Source: Streptomyces sp. NBC_01294
Lineage (GTDB): Bacteria; Actinomycetota; Actinomycetes; Streptomycetales; Streptomycetaceae
Length of the DNA: 64,000 nucleotides
Assembly: GCF_035917235.1 (NCBI RefSeq)
Contig: NZ_CP108423.1
Span: forward strand, 3,103,001-3,167,000
Direction: 5' to 3'
A model generated the notes under the pieces. The model did no database searches and was not told where the DNA came from. It was given only the letters and a program-made list of their open reading frames with translations. The position numbers were made by a program, and so were the translations under genes. Below are positions 57,832 through 64,000 of this stretch, in pieces (the first letter of the stretch is position 1; the number at the start of each line of letters is the position of its first letter).

Positions 57832-59034
57832 CTACAGGATGACGTGGGGCAGGAAGCGGGCGTACTCGTCCGTGACCGGCCCCGCCGATTCGCGGATGCC
57901 GAGCCCCGCCGCCTCGTCCTCGACGACCCATGCGCCGAGCACCACCCGGTTGCCGTCGAAGTCGGGCAGCGGGGCCAGGCCCTGGAAGCAGTACCGCTCC
58001 CCCTCCTCCGGTACGAACGGCTCGCCGTCCCCGCCCGTTTCGTGCAGGGTGACCCCCGCGCCCTCACGGCCGAGGAGCGGCTTGGACACGAAGCCGCCGG
58101 AGCCGGGCTCCGCCAGCTCGCGCGGGCCGTCGAGGTAGGCGGGCAGCAGGTTCGGGTGCTCCGGGAAGAGCTCCCACAGGATCGCGAGCAGCGCCTTGTT
58201 GGACAGCAGCATCTTCCACAGCGGCTCGATCCAGCAGGTGGTGCCGGAGCCGCCGCCGTGGTCGTAGGTGCCGAGGACCTGCGGGCCGAACTCGTCCGTG
58301 GCCAGCCACTCCCACGGGTAGAGCTTGAAGCAGCTGCGGATGAAGCGGAGCTTCTCGTCCACGAAGCGGCCGGAGAGGCTGTCCCAGCCGATCTGCTCGA
58401 CGGACAGGGCCTGGGTGTCCAGGCCGGCCTGCTCGGCGGTCTCCTGGAGGTAGGCGACCGTCATCAGGTCCTCGCCGAGCTCGTCGGTCTCGGAGTGCGC
58501 GAAGTGCAGCGGGCCGGGCGGCAGCAGCTCGGCCTGCCGGCGCCAGGCGTCGACGAGGCGCTCGTGGAGGGAGTTCCACTGGTCGGCGCCGGGGAACCGC
58601 TCCTCCATCCAGAACCACTGCGGGCTGGCCGCCTCCACGAGGGAGGTGGGCGTGTCGGCGTTGTACTCCAGCATCTTGGCCGGGCTGCCGGTGCCGTCGT
58701 AGCGCAGGTCGAAACGGCCGTAGAGGGAGGGCTGTTCGGCGCGGCGGCGCCAGGACTCGGCGATCAGCGCGGCGAGCTTGGGGTCGGTGATGCCGAGGTC
58801 GGCGAAGCGGTCGTGCTCGACGATGTGCGCGGCCGCGGCCAGGCACATGGCGTGCAGTTCCTCGACGACGTTCTCCAGCGCCTCGACCTCGGGGAGCGAG
58901 AAGGAGTAGTACGCGCTCTCGTCCCAGTAGGGGCGCAGGGAGTCGTCGGGGTAGCGGGTGAGGGGATAGATCAGGCCCTGTTCCTCGACGGTCTTCTGCC
59001 AGTCGGGGCGGGGCTCGATGGTGTGCCGCTGCAT
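57832..59034 (-). CDS. Glutathionylspermidine synthase-like ATP-grasp protein (YgiC-like)
   Basis: The 400-residue protein belongs to the glutathionylspermidine synthase C-terminal-like ATP-grasp family: YPDDSLRPYWDESAYYSFSL, RFDLRYDGTGSPAKMLEYNA, DTPTSLVEAASPQWFWMEE, the ATP site FVSKPLLGREGAGVTLHE and the acid-rich end NRVVLGAWVVEDEAAGLGIR. It lacks the N-terminal amidase of E. coli Gss and so corresponds to YgiC/YjfC-type ligases, which join an amine to a peptide-like carboxylate. It follows a small lipoprotein gene by 7 bp. The substrate is unknown. Confidence 0.92.
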   Translation of the reverse strand: MQRHTIEPRPDWQKTVEEQGLIYPLTRYPDDSLRPYWDESAYYSFSLPEVEALENVVEELHAMCLAAAAHIVEHDRFADLGITDPKLAALIAESWRRRAEQPSLYGRFDLRYDGTGSPAKMLEYNADTPTSLVEAASPQWFWMEERFPGADQWNSLHERLVDAWRRQAELLPPGPLHFAHSETDELGEDLMTVAYLQETAEQAGLDTQALSVEQIGWDSLSGRFVDEKLRFIRSCFKLYPWEWLATDEFGPQVLGTYDHGGGSGTTCWIEPLWKMLLSNKALLAILWELFPEHPNLLPAYLDGPRELAEPGSGGFVSKPLLGREGAGVTLHETGGDGEPFVPEEGERYCFQGLAPLPDFDGNRVVLGAWVVEDEAAGLGIRESAGPVTDEYARFLPHVIL

Positions 59035-59041
59035 GGGGTGA

Positions 59042-59344
59042 TCAGCCGCCGCTGGAGCCGGAGCTGCTGTGGCCGCCGAGGCCGCCGCGGGTCACGGCGG
59101 ACTTGTCGAAGCTGCCGCCGGAGACCTTGCCCGCCTTGACGGCGCCGCCGTAGTAGTAGGCGCCGGTGCCGCCGGTCTTGCATTCCTTGCTGTTCAAGTG
59201 GTCCAGCGTGGAACGGGACGCGCAACGCCGGTCCGGTTCGTCGCTGCTGCCGCAGGCCACGAGGGTGGCCGCGAGCAGGCCCATCCCGCCGAGGGCGACC
59301 GCGCCGGAGCGCATGCGGCGCTGATTGGTGCTGCTGCTGTCCAT
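59042..59344 (-). CDS. Small lipoprotein, YgiB-like
   Basis: The 100-residue protein has a lipoprotein signal (LLAATLVACGSS, lipid on Cys31), two more Cys (RRCASRS and SKECKTGG) and a Gly/Ser/Tyr-rich end with RGGLGGHSSSGSSGG. That tail and its position directly upstream of a YgiC-like gene match the ygiB-ygiC arrangement. It probably works with the ATP-grasp enzyme at the envelope (inference). GGGGAG precedes the ATG. Confidence 0.8.
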   Translation of the reverse strand: MDSSSTNQRRMRSGAVALGGMGLLAATLVACGSSDEPDRRCASRSTLDHLNSKECKTGGTGAYYYGGAVKAGKVSGGSFDKSAVTRGGLGGHSSSGSSGG

Positions 59345-59447
59345 GTGTGTGCTCCCCCTGGGGCCTGGCGTACTGCCGACAGAGTAGAGCGGGGGCCCCG
59401 GCCGATGGAATCCGGCCGCCGTGAGATCCGTGACCTAGAGTCAGTTC

Positions 59448-60341
59448 GTGGTTATTGGGATGATTTGTGCGCTCGGTGCGGCGGTCTGTTTCGGTACGGC
59501 GTCCGTTCTGCAGGCGGTCGCGGCGCGGGCGGCGGAGCCGGGCACGGGGTCCGGGGTGGACGCGGCGCTGTTCCTGCGGGCCGTGCGGCAGTGGCGGTAC
59601 CTGCTGGGGCTCGGCCTGGACGGGGCCGGCTTCGTGCTCCAGATCATCGCGCTGCGCCACATCCCGATCTACGCGGTGGGGGCCGCGCTCGCCGCCAGCC
59701 TGGCGGTGACGGCGGTGGTCGCGGCGCGGCTGCTGCGGGTGCGGTTGTCGCGGACGGAGTGGGCCGCGGTGTGGGTGGTGTGCGCGGGGCTGCTGATGCT
59801 GGGGCTGGCCGCCGGGGAGGAGGGCACGGGGACCGGGTCGCTCGCGCTGAAGCTGGGGCTGCTGGCGGTGGCGGGGCTGGTCCTGGTGGTCGGCGCGGTG
59901 GCGGGCCGGCTCCCGGACGGGCCGCGGGCGCTGGTCCTGGGCCTGGCCTCCGGGACGGGCTTCGGGGTGGTGGAGGTCTCGGTGCGGCTCATCGACTCCC
60001 CCTGGGACCTGCGCAACCCCGCGCTGTACGCCCTCCTGCTGGGCGGTGGCGCGGGCTTCCTGCTGCTCACCTCGGCGCTGGCGCGCGGCTCGGTGACGGC
60101 GGCGACGGCGGGCATGGTGCTCGGCGAGACGATCGGCCCGGCGGTGGTGGGCGTGGTCTGGCTCGGCGACCGCACCCGTGAGGGCCTGGCCTGGCTGGCG
60201 GTCCTCGGCTTCGCGGTGGCCCTCGCCGGCTCCCTGGCCCTGGCCCGCTTCGGCGAACCCCCACCCCCACTACACGAACCCCCAGCCCCGCCGCACGAAC
60301 CCCCAGCCCCGCCGCACGAACCCAGCCCCGCCGGCGATTGA
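59448..60341 (+). CDS. EamA/DMT-type transporter
   Basis: The GTG start at 59448 gives 297 residues with nine or ten helices in two halves (ICALGAAVCFGTASVLQAVA, YLLGLGLDGAGFVLQIIALR, IYAVGAALAASLAVTAVVAA; later AATAGMVLGETIGPAVVGVV). This fits the DMT superfamily. The C-terminus is a repeat-derived tail (PPxPPHEP) created by 21-bp repeats, and the stop codon lies inside an intergenic repeat. The substrate is unknown. Confidence 0.88.
   Translation: MVIGMICALGAAVCFGTASVLQAVAARAAEPGTGSGVDAALFLRAVRQWRYLLGLGLDGAGFVLQIIALRHIPIYAVGAALAASLAVTAVVAARLLRVRLSRTEWAAVWVVCAGLLMLGLAAGEEGTGTGSLALKLGLLAVAGLVLVVGAVAGRLPDGPRALVLGLASGTGFGVVEVSVRLIDSPWDLRNPALYALLLGGGAGFLLLTSALARGSVTAATAGMVLGETIGPAVVGVVWLGDRTREGLAWLAVLGFAVALAGSLALARFGEPPPPLHEPPAPPHEPPAPPHEPSPAGD
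60255..60317. repeat. 21-bp tandem repeat, three copies, in the 3' end of the DMT gene
   Basis: The unit GAACCCCCAGCCCCGCCGCAC is exact at 60276 and 60297, diverged at 60255, and partial after 60318. It encodes the EPPAPPH heptapeptide repeat. Confidence 0.9.
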
Positions 60342-60370
60342 GGCGCGGGGTACGGCGCGGATCCCCGGCA
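60327..60370. repeat. Intergenic repeat, copy 2 (CCGCCGGCGATTGAGGCGCG type)
   Basis: This is close to copy 1 at 55041-55084. The TGA within ATTGAGG is the stop codon of the DMT transporter gene, so the repeat supplies the last residues (PAGD) of the protein. Confidence 0.75.
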
Positions 60371-60397
60371 CGAGGGGCCGCGCCCGGAGACCCCGCC

Positions 60398-61792
60398 TCA
60401 CGGGAGCGCCGCCGACAGGGCCGCCAAGGCCGGGCCCCACGCACTGTCCGTCGGCGTGCCGTAGCCGACGACCAGCGCATCACGCGGCGGCAGCTCGGCC
60501 TGCGGATGCCGGAAGCGGGTCAGCCCGTGCAGGGCGAGGTCCTGCCAGGCCGCGGACTGGACCACCGAGCGCTCCGTCCCCTCGGGAAGGTCCAGCACCG
60601 CGTGCAGTCCCGCCGCGATCCCCGAGACGGCGACCCGGTCGCCCACCGCCGCCACCAGCTCGTCCCGCCGCCGCCGGTACCGCAGCCGCATCCCCCGCAC
60701 GTGGCGGTCGTACGCCCCGGAGGTGATGAACTCCGCCAGCGTGAGCTGCTCCAGCGCGCTGGAGGCCCAGTCGCTGGGGCCCTTGACCGCCAGGACCTCG
60801 TCCAGCAGCCCCGGCGGCACCACCATCCAGCCCATCCGCAGCCCCGGCGCCAGCGACTTGCTGGCCGTGCCGAGGTACACCACCCGGTCCGGGTCCAGCC
60901 CCTGCAGCGCACCCACCGGCTGACGGTCGTAGCGGAACTCCCCGTCGTAGTCGTCCTCCAGGATCAGCCCGTCCGTGGTCCGCGCCCAGTCGACCACGGC
61001 CGCCCGCCGGGCCGGGGTCAGGGCGGCGCCCGTCGGGAACTGGTGCGCCGGGGTCAGCAGCACCGCGCCCTGCGCCGCGGTCAGCTGTCCCGTACGGGCC
61101 CCCTCCCCGTCCACGCCCAACGGCCGCGTCCGCAGCCCGGCCCGCACCAGCAGGTTCCGGTGGAAGTCGAGGCCGTACCCCTCCACGGCCACCTCCCGCA
61201 CCCGCCGCGCCCGCAGCACCCCCGCCAGCAGCGTCAGCCCGTGCAGGAAGCCGGCGCACAGCACGATCCGCTCCGGGTCCGCGTACACCCCGCGCGCCCG
61301 CGCCAGGTAGCCGGCCAGGGCCTGCCGCAGCTCGACGCGGCCGCGCAGGTCGATCCCGTACCCGAAGGCCTCGTTCGGGGCGTCGGTCAGCGCCCGCCGG
61401 GCCGCCGTCAGCCAGGCCGCGCGCGGGAAGCCGCCCAGGTCCGGGGAGCCGGGCAGCAGGCTGTACGCGGGCCCCGCGCGCTCGGGGCGCCGTATGCGGG
61501 CGGCCGCCGCGGGCCGGCGCAGGCGCGCCCGTTCGGCGACCCGCGTGCCAGAGCCCTGGCGGGCCGTGAGCCAGCCCTCGGCGACGAGCTCGGCGTACGC
61601 CTCGGCGACCGTGTTCCGCGCGATGCCCAGGTCGGCGGCGAGGGTGCGGGAGGACGGCAGCCGGGTCCCGGCCGCCAGCCGCCCGCTGCGCGCGGCCTCG
61701 CGCAGCGCCTCCGTGAGCCCGGCCCGCAGCCCGCGCCCGGCGGAGAGGTCCAGATGCAGGTCCGCTCCGAAAGTGGCCCAGGAATCCGTCAT
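60398..61792 (-). CDS. MocR-family regulator (GntR winged helix plus aminotransferase domain)
   Basis: The 464-residue protein has a GntR-type winged helix (about 13-80: GLRAGLTEALREAARSGRLA, SSRTLAADLGIARNTVAEAY) and a fold-type I aminotransferase domain (about 105-460). PLP-site parts are LTPAHQFPTGAAL, EDDYDGEF and the Lys in TASKSLAPGLRMGW. MocR proteins bind PLP and regulate vitamin B6 or amino-acid genes. It is divergent from the AhpD-like gene with 47 bp between them, so it likely controls that gene. Confidence 0.93.
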   Translation of the reverse strand: MTDSWATFGADLHLDLSAGRGLRAGLTEALREAARSGRLAAGTRLPSSRTLAADLGIARNTVAEAYAELVAEGWLTARQGSGTRVAERARLRRPAAAARIRRPERAGPAYSLLPGSPDLGGFPRAAWLTAARRALTDAPNEAFGYGIDLRGRVELRQALAGYLARARGVYADPERIVLCAGFLHGLTLLAGVLRARRVREVAVEGYGLDFHRNLLVRAGLRTRPLGVDGEGARTGQLTAAQGAVLLTPAHQFPTGAALTPARRAAVVDWARTTDGLILEDDYDGEFRYDRQPVGALQGLDPDRVVYLGTASKSLAPGLRMGWMVVPPGLLDEVLAVKGPSDWASSALEQLTLAEFITSGAYDRHVRGMRLRYRRRRDELVAAVGDRVAVSGIAAGLHAVLDLPEGTERSVVQSAAWQDLALHGLTRFRHPQAELPPRDALVVGYGTPTDSAWGPALAALSAALP

Positions 61793-61795
61793 GAA

Positions 61796-61806
61796 TATGG
61801 ACCATA
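61796..61806. promoter_or_regulatory. Inverted repeat TATGGACCATA between the MocR and AhpD-like genes
   Basis: It has two perfect 5-bp arms around one base, 4 bp from the MocR start and 34 bp from the AhpD-like start. It is a candidate half of a MocR operator or part of a -10 region. Confidence 0.4.
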
Positions 61807-61839
61807 CCGCTGGGCCGCCTGCCTCCTACGCTGGAACAC

Positions 61840-62361
61840 ATGACGACCACCACTGAGAACCAGCAGCCCCACTCGCACGCACACGCCCCCGAGCACGCCC
61901 CGCGCATGAACATGGCGAAGCTCGCCCCCGTGGCCTACAAGGCCATCCTGGCCCTGGAGATCGCCGCCAAGAAGGGTCTGGAGCCCTCCCTCGTCGAGCT
62001 CGTCAAGATCCGCGCCTCGCAGGTCAACCACTGCGCCTTCTGCATCGACATGCACACCAAGGACGCGATCGCCGCCGGTGAGAGCGTCGAGCGGATCGTG
62101 CAGCTGGGCGCCTGGGAGGAGTCGCGGCACTTCTACACCGAGAAGGAGCTCGCCGCGATCGAGTTCACCGAGGCCGTCACCGTTCTGACCGACGGTTTCG
62201 TGCCCGACGAGGTGTTCGAGAAGGTCTCGAAGCACTTCGAGGAGCGCGAGCTGGCCCAGCTCCTCGCCGTCATCGCGACGATCAACGTCTGGAACCGCAT
62301 CGGCGTCGCCACCCGCATGGTGCCGGGCCACTACACCCCCGGCATGTACAACAAGGCCTGA
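61840..62361 (+). CDS. Carboxymuconolactone decarboxylase/AhpD-family protein
   Basis: The 173-residue protein has the AhpD core with the redox-type motif NHCAFCIDMHTKDA (CxxC followed by His), LGAWEESRHFYTEKELA and NVWNRIGVATRM. Many relatives are peroxidase-like or of unknown function. The His-rich N-terminus (QPHSHAHAPEHAP) could bind metal. It is divergent from a MocR-type gene. Confidence 0.93.
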   Translation: MTTTTENQQPHSHAHAPEHAPRMNMAKLAPVAYKAILALEIAAKKGLEPSLVELVKIRASQVNHCAFCIDMHTKDAIAAGESVERIVQLGAWEESRHFYTEKELAAIEFTEAVTVLTDGFVPDEVFEKVSKHFEERELAQLLAVIATINVWNRIGVATRMVPGHYTPGMYNKA

Positions 62362-62380
62362 CCAGGGCATCGATCATGCC

Positions 62381-62414
62381 GAAAGGCCCCGGCGCGCACT
62401 GCGCCGAGGCCTTC
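62381..62414. terminator. Bidirectional hairpin terminator between the AhpD-like gene and mdh
   Basis: GAAAGGCCCCGGCGC pairs with GCGCCGAGGCCTTC, with one bulge and one mismatch, 19 bp past the AhpD-like stop and 37 bp past the mdh stop on the other strand. Confidence 0.75.
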
Positions 62415-62424
62415 GGGGAAAGCG

Positions 62425-63801
<1,377 letters not shown>

Positions 63802-64000
63802 TCACCGCACGGTGAAGCGGACCGCGCTCTCCATGAACGGGATCTCCAGCCACGGGCCGGGCTCCATGACCAGCGCCAGCAGCGTGATCGCCACGCCCAG
63901 CAGCCCGTACGTGATCATGTCTGTGAAGCGGGAGCGCACCGCGAGCATGCCCACCGAGGGCAGCACGCGCCGCAGTACCGACGCGGCGATCAGGGCGACG
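63802..64000 (-). CDS. DUF3017-type membrane protein, C-terminal part (5' end beyond the window)
   Basis: The frame is open from the window edge to TGA at 63802-63804 and codes for 65 residues: ALIAASVLRRVLPSVGMLAV, RSRFTDMITYGLLGVAITLL and ALVMEPGPWLEIPFMESAV. Two membrane segments and the ending PGPWLEIPFMESAVRFTVR are characteristic of DUF3017 proteins, which in Streptomyces sit between folD and mdh. The function is unknown. Confidence 0.85.
   Translation of the reverse strand, partial: VALIAASVLRRVLPSVGMLAVRSRFTDMITYGLLGVAITLLALVMEPGPWLEIPFMESAVRFTVR

Overview
The window is a high-GC actinobacterial chromosome segment and almost certainly comes from a Streptomyces. The base composition, the codon use (G or C in nearly every third position), the frequent GTG starts and the gene content all point that way. 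Diagnostic content includes a family 2B encapsulin/EshA homologue, an SCO4848-type membrane protein, a DUF3017 gene beside mdh, and a nonulosonic-acid wall-polymer cluster. From memory, the gene order (add, deoA, cdd and nucleoside ABC genes, sdhCDAB, trpS, glyA, mdh) follows the core S. coelicolor region around SCO4827-SCO4901; this was not checked by alignment. I see no phage, plasmid, insertion sequence, CRISPR array, rRNA or tRNA.

Layout. 1-3.9 kb holds the end of an anchored surface protein, a class F sortase, a PH-like membrane protein, VanZ, PspC, a lipoprotein and a small secreted protein. 4-8 kb holds adenosine deaminase, an alpha/beta-hydrolase-like protein, a cupin and a LuxR-type regulator. 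8-14 kb holds a divergent LysR/MFS pair, an L,D-transpeptidase, a second MFS transporter, and an SnoaL-tailed ECF sigma factor that overlaps a STAS gene tail to tail. 14-21.2 kb is a nucleoside uptake and salvage block: deoA, cdd, two permeases, an ATPase and a BMP-family binding lipoprotein. A near-identical palindrome (CTACGCGCGTAG) lies upstream of its three transcription units and again upstream of the distant add gene, which points to one regulon.

21.4-29.8 kb holds an M20 amidohydrolase and then a two-armed divergent surface-glycan cluster. One arm has a DUF6716-type glycosyltransferase, a NeuA-NeuB fusion and a GT52-like polysialyltransferase-family protein. The other has a GT2 enzyme and a second polysialyltransferase-family protein. 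The cluster should make and polymerise a sialic-acid-like sugar such as Kdn. 29.8-36.4 kb holds a LysE exporter, a stand-alone B12-dependent acyl-CoA mutase large subunit, a second L,D-transpeptidase, an ECF sigma/anti-sigma pair and an OHCU decarboxylase. 36.6-40 kb is the sdhCDAB operon with a strong terminator.

40-52.9 kb holds a DUF4132 pair, a membrane protein, a hydrolase, a Uma2-type protein, the encapsulin shell gene, and a membrane protein/DCC/TetR operon with two matching operators. A metallophosphoesterase, a D,D-carboxypeptidase and a YihY/BrkB protein follow. 53-64 kb holds a 2'-5' RNA ligase-like protein, trpS, glyA behind a ZTP riboswitch, and rocD. It also holds a YgiC/YgiB-like pair, an EamA-type transporter, a MocR/AhpD-like divergent pair, mdh, and the 3' end of a DUF3017 gene.

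The most interesting items are the NeuA-NeuB fusion without a SAF domain, the shared nucleoside-salvage operator, the nucleoside ATPase gene with no canonical start codon, the encapsulin without recognisable cargo, the palindrome family shared by an MFS promoter and mdh, and the paired TTGAAC-N2-GTTCAA operators.
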